A DNA stretch of 64,000 nt from Cavia porcellus (GCF_034190915.1 NW_026947509.1:32930767-32994766); one strand, 5' to 3'; numbered from the stretch's first letter, positions 36,561 to 47,770 are shown. A program made the numbers and translations. Notes: generated by a model not told the origin, from the sequence alone.

Positions 36561-36719
36561 AAGTAGGAGGAGGAGCAAAGATGGCAGGAAGATAACAATT
36601 GGCTACAGAAGCTCCCTGAAATAGTCAACTTAGAATTCAACATAATACAGAATGGGGAGCACCAAACAGAGAGAGGTGAATTGTCTCATCCCAAGAAGAA
36701 ATTAAGGCAACTTGCTGAC

Positions 36720-36945
36720 CATCCAAGGTCCTGCCACGAATGGCCGACCTGGTGACTTTCCAGGATCCCACTGTGACTTGCCAAGGGTTCCCATCACAAC
36801 TTGCCAAGAGGTTCTGCCATGACTGGTCGAGTTCCCACTACAACTGGCCAAGGCCCCACTGCAACTGGCTGGGGTCCCGCCACAACTGGCTGGGGTCCTG
36901 CTACAACTTGCCAGGGTCCCACTGCAACTTATCAAGCTGTCTGAG
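36720..36945 (+). repeat. ~22-bp tandem repeats in ORF1-only LINE 5' UTR
   Basis: About nine variants of 'ggtcccactgcaacttgccaa' in tandem. The same array in opposite orientation is at 14020-14160. The repeat yields a spurious minus-strand frame of ASCSGT-type repeats. Confidence 0.75.
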
Positions 36946-37493
36946 GTCCCAGCCCTTCAACTCACTGGAGGCGCAATTACATTGAGTTCTGGGGTCAGTG
37001 AGCCGAATGGAGAGCTGAGCTGGCAGGGAACCTACATCAACCTGTGGTGAGTGACAGGAGTGGAGCCATTCCATAAATAGGGGAGCTCCGGGGGATGATA
37101 TTCTGGGATCCAGCAGAACTGGCAAGTACAAGGGGCAGCAGTGACTTCAGTCAATTGTTCCCTTCCCAAATGGGATTGGTGAAGTGAGCAAAGCCTGGCT
37201 CACGTGACCTGGCTGAGACCCAATAGGTTATCCGAGGTCAAGTCCCTGCAGTGGTGGTGCACACTAACCACACTGGCCCAGTGGGGCCTTGGAGGTTTGG
37301 CTGGTCCAGAGGGAGGCAGTGCAAAGCAATACAGTAGTGCAGGCCACAGCAGCTTGACTGATCTGGAAGGGAGGGACCAGCATACTCTGCCCCTGTCTGC
37401 AACTCACTAACACAGTGCAGTGTGAAGGGTCATCTAGCCAGCACACTTCAGAAGAAAGAAAGAAACTGGGGCCTCCTGGAAGAAACAAAGAAG

Positions 37494-37635
37494 ATGGGAA
37501 GAGGAAGCAACAACAAAAAGCCCCCAGACTCCAATCCTGAGAACATTGACCCAGGACAAGTAAATACAAAGGAGAATGAGAATAGCAAGTATGCAATATC
37601 AGACACAATGCCAGTGGACATAAAGAGTTATATTC
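37494..37635 (+). pseudogene. ORF1 N-terminus of LINE copy iii (split)
   Basis: ATG at 37494 (MGRGSNNKK...) leads into VDIKSY, then the frame is interrupted at 37636 by copy iii-a. It resumes at 56139 with RDLIDEF. The upstream in-frame ATG at 37422 is less likely as the start, since homologous sequence at 13320-13400 begins at the equivalent of 37494. Confidence 0.65.
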
Positions 37636-37699
37636 ACCTCTTCACATCTATTGCGTGTCTTGGGGGAGAACTAGATGTTTTCTAGACTGCGTTTTGTGG

Positions 37700-37900
<201 letters not shown>

Positions 37901-38257
37901 TTAAAGTAGTACTGAGACTGCAAAGGCTGATAACGGGAGGCTGCAAATCCCACGCCTTTAATGCGGCAAACTGACCAGTGGACCCAATAGGAAAAGCTGT
38001 ATTGGCTTTTGGTGACTGCTGGAAATTGAGACCCGGGGCCTTGCAAAACAGCCAGGACTGCCCCGCTGCACCAGAGGAGATTGTGAAAAGCTCTGGAGCT
38101 CCGAAGCCAAAGGCTGTGCAGTTTTCTGACCATTCCACACTGTGCCAGGAACGCAGTGAAGGCAAGCGGTGTAATGTACAGTAGACTCAAGAGGAAGACC
38201 TGCACTGAGCCCTGGTGAGTACTAGGGACTGGGTCCCACGGCTGCTGTAGTTGGCCA

Positions 38258-38600
38258 GAGGACATCTTGGAATTGGGCAGAGCCCTCCACCATGGCGACA
38301 TCAATAACACAGAGAGTTTGGTGGAAGACATCTTAGAGTTGGGCAGAACCTGCGGCTCGGTGACATCAGACAGTCACCCCTAGCGTAGAGAGGTCTGGTG
38401 GAGGACATCTTGAAATTGGGCAGAGCCTGGCACCGTGTTGGCTTCAGCATCATAGAGAGAACTAGTGGAAGACATCTTGGAATTGGGCAGACCTGCTGTC
38501 CCAGTGCTCCTGGCACAGAGAAGTCTGGAAGAGGACAGCTGGGATTTGGGCAGAACCCTGTGCCACAGTGACATTAGTCAGCTGCTTCTGGCACAGAGAG
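38258..38600 (+). repeat. ~67-bp promoter monomers of LINE copy iii-a, 5 units
   Basis: The core 'gaggacatcttgga.ttgggcaga' recurs at 38258, 38324, 38401, 38468 and 38531 (spacing 63-77 bp), with 'tgacatca' and 'cacagagag' between. It lies just upstream of ORF1, where L1 promoter monomers are expected. Confidence 0.8.
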
Positions 38601-38887
38601 AACTGGCAGGATCTGCTGGGGCTGACCAAGCCTCTGCTTGGGGCCCAATAAGCAGATACAAAATAGTCAAAACTCTGTGACATCCGGAAAGTACAGCCTA
38701 ATTTATGGATTGACTGGCACAGAGGCTGGAGGCTAGCCTGCACCATCCCTGCATCCCTGCCTACACCAGATAACAGCAAATTGGGGAAGACAGCAAAAAC
38801 TCAAGTCAGCATGCTTCTGAAAGGCCCTAAGCAATACGGAGAGGGCCAGAGACCCCCAGGACACTCCAGTCTGAAAGAAACCAGAAA

Positions 38888-39986
38888 CATGACAAGAGAT
38901 AAAAATTTTAAAAAAATCTCCAGCTGCCCAACATGAGAAAATAAGCCCAGAAGAAGTAAACACTGAAGAGAACAAACACAGTAACCATCCAATACTGGAC
39001 ACAGCACCAGCTGAAATTAAAAAATACCTCCATGACCTCATAGATGAATTTAAAGTTGTACTCCTGATCCAAGTGAGGCAAAATATAAAGAGATTAATTA
39101 AAGAAATGACAATCCCCGCCCAAGAGAACACAGATAGAAGAACTGAGGAAATCAGAAAAGAAAGAGAAACTTCGAAGAAGAATTTAAACATAACTTAGAA
39201 TACATGAAACAGATCCAAAGAGATTACCAGGAAACTAAAATCTCCATTGAACACTGGCAAAATGCCTTGACAGAAACTAAAGCCAGCCTTTTGAAACTTG
39301 AAGAGAGATTTATGACATATGATCGTGAAAGAAAAAACCTCTTAAAAATAACAAGGAACCAGAAAGAAACAATTCAAAGGCTAGAAGATGACTAAAGGAT
39401 ACATAACTTAAGAATAAAGAATGTGAGTGAGGAAGCAGGAGCAACCAAAAATGAAATACAAAGAATATTCACAGATATATTAAAGCAAAATTTCCCATGG
39501 ATAGCAAAAAGAAATGATATCCAGATAAAAGAGGCATACAGAACACCAGCTACCTACAACCAAAACAGATCTACACCTAGACATATAATAATAAAGATTC
39601 CAGAAATCCACCAAAAGAACAGAATATTAAAAGCAGCCAGAGAAAAGAAGCAGATTACCTACAATGGGAAAATTATCAAAATAACAACAGACTTATCAAC
39701 ACAAACTCTTAAATCAAGAAGGGAATGGAGAGAAATATTCCAAGTCCTGAAAGAAAATAATATGCAACCAAGACTCATATACCCGTCAAAACTCTCTCTC
39801 AAAATTAATGGAGAAATAAGATGCTTTCAAGATAAGGAGGAACTGTGGGAGTTCGTGGCCACAAATCCAACCCTACAGAGAGTGCTGAAGGACATTCCAG
39901 AGAAAGAGAGGAAGGGATACCAGGATTCCAGCAACAGTGGCAGAGAGGCCTCAATGAACGGGGCAGACAGTGGAATGAGGGAATAA
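38888..39986 (+). pseudogene. ORF1 of LINE copy iii-a, nearly intact
   Basis: A short frame from ATG 38888 ends at 38935. The N-terminal part continues in another frame through 39190. The coiled coil is at 39204-39395 (SLLKLEERFMTYDRERKNLL), followed by a TAA at 39393-39395, then a long frame at 39423-39986 holding the RNA-binding domain (IQRIFTDILKQNFP, KEAYRTPATYNQNRSTPR, ITTDLSTQTLKSRREW). Stop at 39984. About three lesions separate it from an open frame. No ORF2 follows. Confidence 0.75.
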
Positions 39987-41048
39987 AGTGGACAAATTAT
40001 AGCAGAAAAGTGCAGTAGCAGACATGAGGCAGAGATGGTAAGCTATAGTCTTTAGTATAGATAGCTCTGAAACACTATAAAAAAGGCAGAGGTCATTGTT
40101 AATAGTGTATCAGGATTTAAAAGACACAGTAGTCTTATTGCCATGTTTAGTTTGAATTTAATTTGTTCTGGTCTGTCCACTCATGTCAGATTTGAGGGCA
40201 CAGACTTCTGACCCAAAAATAGCAGGTTATACCATGGTAACTATCCTTACTTTCTTATTAACTTAAACTGAAATCCTGTATTACTTACATTGTCTTACTA
40301 TGACTGATCTTAACTGAATCCGATTCATAAGACCACGGTTTTGCCTTGGCTGATTTTATTTGAATTTGATATGCCTGTTAGTATCAACCCTAAAAGTAGA
40401 GGCAACTACTCTGAAGATGTGTGACAAGATGTAAAAGATATCCATACAGGCATTAATTATTAACAGCTCTCAAATCCTACAATGCTTTCAAAGTTGTGTT
40501 TTATAAAAATAGGTAATACTATGTTTAACTATATTAAGCTGATGATGTGGACAAATCTGTTGAAAATAACAAGAGAAAACATAGTAACTATGGAAGATCA
40601 CCTATATTGTGGTCTTATATGTCATATCCATTGCATGTTTTTCTAGGAATTTGTTTTGCTGTCTTGTTATGATTTGTTTTTCCCTATAATACAGAGAGGA
40701 TACATACATATGTAGAAACTCACACATGAGTTTTTTAAAAAAAATTATTTACAGGAACAGATTATATAATGCAAGATGCAATGAACAGATACTCTGAAGA
40801 AGAAACACTAAGAAACCCAGTGCTAATTTTGTAGCATTATGATATAAATTCTAGCAATACTATTATTCACTGATCAGAATGATATTAGTCTAGTGTCTTA
40901 AGTTCAATTTCAGCATATGTAAAGATAAGGACAGCTACTATGAAGAGAATGAGAGATATGATGGTAGTTATTATTGTCTTGCCCAATGTTAGATCTTGAA
41001 GACCTAAAAAGCCTTCATCATCCTGTAATGATTTGATTAGTTCTATAA
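39987..41048 (+). other. 3' region of LINE copy iii-a, no ORF2
   Basis: AT-rich with diverged direct repeats ('atgactgatcttaactgaatc..ttgattttatttgaat', 'agaggcaact.ctctgaagatg'). It aligns with 34960-35700 of copy ii. It contains no gene. The provirus interrupts it at 41048 and it resumes at 55698. Confidence 0.7.
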
Positions 41049-41595
41049 TGTGGGGGATGAGGAGTCACTTTGAGGCTCTGGCCCCCTCGTGACCTGCAGT
41101 AAACAATAGCCCCCGGTATGCGAGACAGAGACGGGACGGGAATGTCTGATCTCAGTGGGGGAAAATGTTCCCCCCCTCTGAACCCATGCTGTGTGACTTG
41201 GCTTTGTTTGCAGAGTCATGAGGAAGTGGCCGACCACCATTGTGACACTAAAGAACAAACATAATCAAAAACATTCTTAGGCTAATGGAGTTCCTCCTGG
41301 GTTAGTGGGGCTAGAAGAACTGGTTTTGCTTGTTTGCTTAACTTAGATAGTTTAGATAAACATTGTAGTTTGTCACAAAGCTTGTCACAAAGAATGCTTT
41401 TTCAAGATAATCGTCTGTGCTCTGTGAATTGATCTGGTTTACTATATAAGAACCCTGGAATAAAGACTTGATGTGCAGTGCAGTTGCAATTGCCGTGTCT
41501 CTCTGTTTCTTTTCCTCGCGCTGCACCCCCCGTGTCCCAACTTGGTGTGTGTGTGCCTCTTCCCGGGGTTCAGAGTGCACTAGACACTCTCAACA
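41049..41595 (+). repeat. 5' LTR
   Basis: TGTGGGGGATG...CTCAACA. TATA-like ACTATATAAG at 41441-41450, AATAAA at 41459-41464, and GT-rich sequence (41541-41554) before the U5 end. Pairs with 55145-55691. Confidence 0.95.
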
Positions 41596-41597
41596 AG

Positions 41598-41617
41598 TGG
41601 CGCCCGAATCAGGGACC
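41598..41617 (+). other. Primer-binding site, tRNA-Lys-like
   Basis: TGGCGCCCGAATCAGGGACC two bases after the LTR. It fits the complement of the tRNA-Lys3 3' end except for one extra T after CCCGAA. Lysine tRNAs prime many class II retroviruses; the exact tRNA is inferred. Confidence 0.75.
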
Positions 41618-41633
41618 CCGAAGGTCGCTTAGG

Positions 41634-41643
41634 AGAGGTGAGT
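41634..41643 (+). other. Major splice donor of the provirus
   Basis: AGAG|GTGAGT with the intron at 41638, between the PBS and the gag ATG, the standard place for the donor used to make env mRNA. Confidence 0.65.
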
Positions 41644-41664
41644 GTATATATTTATTATGGGGAA

Positions 41665-43359
41665 ATGGGACAATCTTTCTCTTCTCCTTTCTTAAAAATT
41701 CTTAAGCATTTACTTTCTATGTATGGCATATCGCTCAGGTCGGCTGACTTGGATATGTGTGTTCATACAATTAAAGAATATAATCCTTGGTTCCTGGATG
41801 AAGGAACTTTGGATGTAGAATTATGGAGGAGGGCGAGAGCTAATATAGAGAAGGCTATGCGACAGGATGAAAAAATTCCTTTACGTTTTTGGGCTATTTG
41901 GTCGGTTGTGTACTCTTTATTAAAAGCTATGGAAGATGAACATATTGTAGAAAATCTCCAACAAGAAATTAAACCAGTTATTCAGGAATTACCCCTCACA
42001 GAGGAGGAGCAAACTGTAGTCCAAAATGACGCTATCGCTTTAACTAGTGAAAAAGCGTCCAAACCGAAAGTAAAACTCGCCGCAGCTGATTCGGCTTTAG
42101 CTGCCGCAGCAATGTCAGCTTCTGATGATCGCCCACTATTACAGGCTGTACAATGCCTAACATGGGTGGCAGAACAGCTTTTCATTAAGCAGAGCCTTCC
42201 TATATATCCCTCCGCACCTCCCCCATCTAACCCTGACTGGAAGAAGGCTAAACTAGCTTTGGCCGATATGCCAGGAACAGGGGATTCTGACGAGGAAACG
42301 TCTGTCTTTTCTTTTCCTGTTATTAGGCCACAACCTGTGGATGGAGTGGCACCTCCCCCTAGATGGGAAGGATTTAATATGGATGATTTAGCAAAATTAA
42401 AAAAGGCCGTGACCCTTTATGGCCCTCAGGCTCATTACACTAGAGAATTAGTAATGGCAGTAGCAGATCAATATGGTAATCTTGCTCCTTATGATTGGAA
42501 AACCTTGGCTAAAATTCTTTTAAAGGAGCCGGAATATTTACAGTGGCATATGTGGTTTATGGAAGGTTGTGCTGAGAAGTCAAGACAAAATGCTGAGGAC
42601 CGAGATCCTAATGTTAGACTCATTTCCTATCCCATGCTTTCTGGTACAGGTTTTTATGATACTGTTGAACATCAGGCTGCGGCCCCAAGAGAGATTCATG
42701 CTCAATTAAGAAATATTGCTTTAGAAGCTTGGGATAAAATGCGGCCCCAAGGATCAGAATATGGATCTTGGGCTAAAGTTCTGCAAAGAACTAATGAACC
42801 GTATGTTGAGTTCATTGCAAGACTTCAAAATGTTATAGAAAAAACAGTAGTGGGGAAAGATTTACAACAACATCTCTTAAAACTTTTAGCCTTTGAAAAT
42901 GCCAATGATGAATGCAAAAAGGTTTTAATTCCAATAAAAGATACTGGAACGATTGACAATTTTATAAAACAATGTAAAGATTTAAATTCAGAATCTAAAA
43001 AAATGCAACTGTTTGCTGAAACCATGGTAACCACGTGTAATAATTTGCAGTCTAAAAAGGAACAGTCTTTAAAATGTTTTGGTTGTGGTCAGACAGGGCA
43101 TGTAAAAAGGGCCTGTCCAAAACTTTCAGGCAATGATCAAGGAAAAAAATCTAAAGCCCCTGGCTTATGCCCAAAATGCCATAAAGGGCATCATTGGGCT
43201 CGTGAATGCAGGAATAAACAAGTTAACTCAGCTGAACAGAAGGGAAACAGGAAAACGGGCCCTACCCCGGGCCCGGGACAAATCAATGGGGGAAACCTAC
43301 CATATTCTCCTTACAACCTGCCACCCAACACAGCGCCGCAGTGGACATACCAGCCGTAA
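41665..43359 (+). CDS. gag: Proviral gag, open frame of 565 codons
   Basis: Encodes the structural polyprotein that assembles the immature particle. I start at ATG 41665, giving MGQSFSS with Gly2 for myristoylation, rather than the in-frame ATG at 41638, which overlaps the splice donor. Matrix is N-terminal; a PSAP late-domain motif is at 42208-42219. The capsid region includes the QGS..EPY..F..RL major-homology-like segment (about 42748-42828). Two CCHC zinc knuckles lie at 43075-43116 and 43168-43209 (nucleocapsid). The C-terminus is proline-rich. The frame has no stop or frameshift, which is notable in an endogenous copy, and is longer than simple gammaretroviral gag, as expected of the betaretrovirus group. 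Confidence 0.92.
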   Translation: MGQSFSSPFLKILKHLLSMYGISLRSADLDMCVHTIKEYNPWFLDEGTLDVELWRRARANIEKAMRQDEKIPLRFWAIWSVVYSLLKAMEDEHIVENLQQEIKPVIQELPLTEEEQTVVQNDAIALTSEKASKPKVKLAAADSALAAAAMSASDDRPLLQAVQCLTWVAEQLFIKQSLPIYPSAPPPSNPDWKKAKLALADMPGTGDSDEETSVFSFPVIRPQPVDGVAPPPRWEGFNMDDLAKLKKAVTLYGPQAHYTRELVMAVADQYGNLAPYDWKTLAKILLKEPEYLQWHMWFMEGCAEKSRQNAEDRDPNVRLISYPMLSGTGFYDTVEHQAAAPREIHAQLRNIALEAWDKMRPQGSEYGSWAKVLQRTNEPYVEFIARLQNVIEKTVVGKDLQQHLLKLLAFENANDECKKVLIPIKDTGTIDNFIKQCKDLNSESKKMQLFAETMVTTCNNLQSKKEQSLKCFGCGQTGHVKRACPKLSGNDQGKKSKAPGLCPKCHKGHHWARECRNKQVNSAEQKGNRKTGPTPGPGQINGGNLPYSPYNLPPNTAPQWTYQP

Positions 43360-43994
43360 AAGACATAAAATTAAAGGGTGGACAATCTCCCGTGAGAATT
43401 CCTACAGGAATTTTTGGCCCCTTGCCTGCAGGAACTTTTGGCTTACTCACAGGTCGGTCTAGTTTAAATCAGAAAGGCATTACTGTTCATTTAGGAATTA
43501 TTGATGCAGATTATACTGGAGAAATTCAAATCTTGATGTCCTCACTTGCAGATTATAAATTATTAAAGGGAGAACGTATAGCTCAACTCATATTACTGCC
43601 CTATATCCCGATAGGATCCTCTGTTGTTCAGCGAACAGGAGGGTTCGGCAGCACTAACCCCATTAATGTAATGTGGACAGCTAAATTATCTCAGCAACAA
43701 CCTCTTATTAATATTTTTATTGAGCATAAGAAAATTCAAGCTCTTATAGGTTCAGATATTACTATTATTAAGTCTACTGATTGGCCTTCTCATATTACTT
43801 ATATTATTATTCCATGTAATATAAAAGGAGTAAGTAAAACTCCAGTAAATACAATTGGTCAAGCCACAATGCATATACATATAAAAAATGAAGAGGGTCA
43901 AGTTGCTGTTATTAAACCTTATATCTTAGAAGTGCCAGTTTCTATTTTAGGAAGAGATATATTAGAACAATGGGGAGCTCATATACATTTTTAA
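43236..43994 (+). pseudogene. pro: Proviral pro (dUTPase + protease), catalytic motif deleted
   Basis: Open frame in -1 relative to gag. The N-terminal half is a dUTPase domain (PTGIFGPLPAGTFG, GIIDADYTGEI, and the terminal RTGGFGSTN motif). The C-terminal half is an aspartic protease: flap-like and ILGRDIL blocks are present, but the active-site segment reads ALIGSDITII at about 43740-43766, lacking the two residues (Asp-Thr/Ser) before Gly of the D(T/S)G motif. This is best explained by a 6-bp in-frame deletion between 43748 and 43749. The reading frame stays open to TAA 43992-43994, so this is an inactive protease in an otherwise intact frame. Confidence 0.85.
43290..43296 (+). promoter_or_regulatory. 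gag-pro -1 frameshift slippery heptamer G GGA AAC
   Basis: GGGAAAC in the correct register for gag codons (GGA 43291, AAC 43294). A second in-register GGGAAAC lies at 43242-43248. The pro frame is open from 43236, so both sites are usable. This heptamer is an established slippery sequence in betaretroviruses. Confidence 0.7.
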
Positions 43995-44002
43995 TATTTT
44001 AG

Positions 44003-46636
44003 ATGTCTCTGCAGCTTTGGGGAATGAATCCTTTAAAGCTTAATTGGAAAAATGATGACCCAATTTGGATAGATCAGTGGCCTTTGACTACCCAAAAGTT
44101 ACAGGCAGCACAGGAATTGATTGATCAACAACTTTCTCTACATCATATAGAACCATCCACATCTCCTTGTAATTCTCCAATATTTGTGATAAAAAAGAAA
44201 TCAGGCAAGTGGAGACTTTTGACAGATTTATGCGCTGTTAATGCATCTATGTATTATATGGGAGCTCTTCAGCCTGACATTCCTTTACCTTCAGCGCTCC
44301 CTGCTGGTTGGCATGTATATATTATAGATTTACAGGATTGTTTCTTTAATATTCCCTTACATCCAGAAGATAGAAAACGATTTGCCTTTTCAATTCCTCA
44401 AATAAATTATCAAAGACCTTATCAAAGATATCAATGGAGAGTGTTACCCCAAGGAATGATGAATTCTCCAACTATATGTCAAATTTATGTTGATGCAGCA
44501 TTAAAACCAGTGCGTGCACGATGGCCTCAGTTTTATACAGCTCATTATATGGATGATATATTATTCTCATATAATGATAAATATGTTTTAGAAGATATTT
44601 TGAAAACTTTACCTCAATATTTTTCCCCGTTTGGACTTGTAATAGCACAAGATAAAATTCAAAAGGAAGAAATCAGTCATTATTTGGGATATATTCTTAC
44701 TAGACAAAAGGTGATTCCACAAAAAATGTCTATTAGGAGAGACAAGTTATGCACTTTAAATGATTTTCAAAAATTATTAGGAGATATCAATTGGCTCCGT
44801 CCCACATTAGGTATTCCTACTCATGCATTACAGCATTTGTTTGCTACTTTACAGGGCTCTTCAGACCCATCTAGCCCTCATACATTAACAGCAGAAGCAG
44901 AGCAGGAATTACAATTTGTAGAACAACGAATTATGGATGCATTTTTAATTAGGATTGATCCTCAATTGCCTCTAACTTTATATATTATTAATACTTTTCA
45001 ATATCCCTCTGCAGTTTTGGGTCAAAATGCTATGCCAGTTGAATGGGTTTTTGCTAAGACTAAGCAATCTAAAAATGTTATGCCTTATATTGATATGGTT
45101 GCCTCTTTAATTATGAATGGTAGGGCTCGTTCTATAACTTTGATAGGAAAAGATATAAACAATATAGTTAACCCCTTAACTAAGGAACATTGGGAATATT
45201 TGTTATCAATTACTGAAACCTTACAAATTGCCTTAGCAGATTTCATGGGAACCTTTTCATATCATTTTCCTAAAAGTAAATTATGGGACTTTTTTAGACG
45301 TCAACAATTTGTGGTTAATACTGTATTAGCTGTACAACCGATTCCACAAGCTTTGACTATATTTACAGATGGATCTAAAAATAAAGCTGCATATTGGACT
45401 CAAAAATCTTATTGGGTACGTCAGACAAATTTTAATTCTGTGCAACAAAATGAACTTTTTGCTATATTGCAAGTGTTTTTGGATTTTCCTGATCAACCCA
45501 TTAATATTATAGCTGATTCAGCTTATTCTGTTGGAGTAGTGACAAATATCTATTCAGCTGTGTTATATTCGAATAAACCTACCTTATTGTCTTTATTTCA
45601 AAAATTACAAATACATGTTCGAAAAAGAAACCATTCTTATTTCATTACTCATTTACGTTCTCATTCTCAGTTACCTGGGCCATTAGTATCAGGTAATAGA
45701 GCAGTAGATTCTTTAGTTATGTTTACTACACCTGTTGAAGAACATCAATTTAATCATGCTAATGCTGGACATTTACATTTTAAATATAAGATACCCTTTA
45801 CAGAAGCTAAACAAATTGTAAAAGCCTGCCGTATTTGTAGTCCGTTACATTTAAGAATCATTCCCTCAGGTGTTAATCCTAGAGGAACTCAACCCAATGA
45901 GTTATGGCAAATGGATGTTACACATGTGGCCTCTTTTGGCTGGCTTTCTTATGTGCATGTAACTATTGATACTTATTCTTCATTTCTATGGGCCACTGCC
46001 CAACAGGGAGAATCCACTAAAAATGTTATTATACATTTATTGGAGACTTTTGCAGTTATGTGAATTCCCTCTAAAATCAAAACAGATAATGGACCCGCTT
46101 ATACTAGCAGAACATTTAAACAATTTTGTGATCTCCATAATATCATTCATGTTACAGGGATTCAATATAATCCCCAGGGTCAAGCTATTGTTGAAAGGGC
46201 ACATGGCACTCTTAAATTACAAATTAAAAAATTAAAAAGGAGGAGTCAGAAGGATATTCAGATACCAATACTGTTTAAATTGCAAAACAGTCCAAAAACA
46301 TTGCTGCATCAGGTACTGTTTATTTTAAATTTTCTCAATTTACCACAAGGTGAAATATTAACAAGGGCTGAAAGACATTTCGAACAGCAGCAACAACCAT
46401 ATGTGATTAATGAGCCTATTTGGACTAAAACAGCCCCAGAGGCAGAATGGGAGAAGGGGACATTGCTCTATAAGGGGAGAGGTTTTTGTTATATCTCCAC
46501 AGAACATGGAATTCAACAATGGGTCCCTGGACGATGGATCAAGATCCGCGCCTCGAGGCCCTGTTCACCAATCCCGGAGACAACTCCCCAAGGAACCGTA
46601 TCCTCCGAGGCGAGTTCGAAACCAGCTAGAGGCTGA
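44003..46636 (+). pseudogene. pol: Proviral pol (RT, RNase H, integrase) with one internal stop
   Basis: Frame -1 relative to pro. The RT domain has LPQGMMNSPTICQ and catalytic YMDD at 44546-44557. RNase H begins near IFTDGSK (about 45359). Integrase has an HHCC zinc region (about 45755-45845) and catalytic residues D (45914-45916), D (46085-46087) and E (46193-46195). A single TGA at 46061-46063 lies in the integrase core between the first two acidic residues; the same frame then stays open to 46636. A TAG at 44000-44002 sits directly before the first ATG, so pol is not open back into pro and a pro-pol frameshift product would end there. Confidence 0.92.
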
Positions 46637-46664
46637 AGATAATGAACCTGTCCCTATTGCCGCC

Positions 46665-47128
46665 ATGGCCAGATTACAGCTAAGAAATTCCCGCCGCCAT
46701 TCACGGTGACCAAATTTAAACCCTCTTCCTACATGGGGGCAAATAAAGAAATTGACCCAAGAGGGGCAACGGCTTGTCCTTCAAGCAGGGAAGCCTTTAA
46801 ACCCTGAAAATTTGTTTTTAGCTTTATGTGCCTTGCTCACCGTTGCATCGGGGACTGAGGTACCCCAACATTCTTATTGGGCTTATATTCCAAATCCCCC
46901 TTTACTGGAACCTGTAGTATGGGGAACTATTGATATATCACTATATACAACACCAAGGGAAATTTTGTCAGCACCGTGGGCCGATTTAACCCCCCATAAT
47001 CAGCATGATGGAACATTGTTCAATTTTACTTATTATGGCAATCAACGGCCTATTTGTATTGGGGAACCGCCTTGCATCCCTCTGGGATGGCAGTATTGGA
47101 TTCAACATGGATTAAAAGCAGGCAACAA
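46665..47128 (+). pseudogene. env: Proviral env, 5' part
   Basis: ATG 46665 sits in an ideal GCCGCCATGG context. The frame is basic for 14 codons and meets TGA at 46707-46709. Beyond it the same frame continues open through a hydrophobic leader segment (LFLALCALLTVAS) into the surface subunit until the L1 insertion at 47129. It overlaps nothing of pol, which ends at 46636. The true product would need splicing from the 41638 donor. Confidence 0.8.
47114..47128. repeat. TSD, left copy, of the young L1 in env
   Basis: AAAAGCAGGCAACAA, identical to 53729-53743. Confidence 0.93.
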
Positions 47129-47770
47129 GCTGGAGGACTGAATATTTCTGCAAGCCGGGAGGGATCCCAGGTTCCTGAGGCACCTCGGCCTGTGGTGAGG
47201 GCCCAGCACAGTCTGCCCAAATCTCAGACTGTTCCGGAACCCCCAGGCTTCTGGGTGCAGTGAAGTGGAGCAGTGGGTTAGAGGCCACTACAGCCGCCTC
47301 CCCATCCCGGCTACACTTGGAGGTCTGCTGAGCTCCCGACAGGTGGGCGGGCCTACACTATCCCCCGAGCCCAGCCGCGCCTAGCCATCGGCGTGCAGAG
47401 GAGGAGCTGGGCGGATCTGGAGTGCCTGCAGAAGCCCCTTCCTTTGTCTGGAGGACTGTGGATATCTCTGCAAGCAGGGAGGGATCACAGGCTCCTGAGG
47501 CACTGAGGCCTGTGGTGAGTACCCTAACCCGGCTGCGATTGAAGAGCTGTGGATCTTCCAAGGGGCAGGTGGGCGCAGAGTGTCCCTGAGGCCCAACTTG
47601 TCTGGAACTGCGGAGTTCTGAACAAGCAGAGGAGGGCCATTGGTTCTGAAGGCCCAATGGCTTGGGGTAGCATGGTGCGAGAGTCTCAGTAGCTGCAAAC
47701 GTAGAAGGGGATTTTCAACAGATCCTGAGGAAGCTTTCAAATAACACTTGAAACACAGAAATATAGGAAA
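47129..47770 (+). promoter_or_regulatory. 5' UTR of the young L1: two ~318-bp monomers, CpG-rich
   Basis: 'ctggaggactg..tatttctgcaagc.gggagggatc' at 47130 repeats at 47448, both followed by 'gaggcac....gcctgtggtgag'. It is GC-rich and unrelated in sequence to the 173-bp, 67-bp and 22-bp arrays of the other LINEs here. Expected to act as the internal promoter. Confidence 0.75.

Noticed and set aside
36702..36935. Minus-strand ORF with repeated ASCSGT-like peptides
   Set aside because: It is the translation of the about 22-bp tandem repeats in a LINE 5' UTR.
43143..43149. A AAA AAA as the gag-pro slippery site
   Set aside because: In register, but the -1 frame hits TAA at 43152-43154 at once; the GGGAAAC sites lie in the open overlap instead.
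47358..47740. Minus-strand ORFs in the GC-rich 5' UTR of the young L1
   Set aside because: GC-rich sequence gives long chance frames; no resemblance to a known antisense L1 protein could be established by eye.
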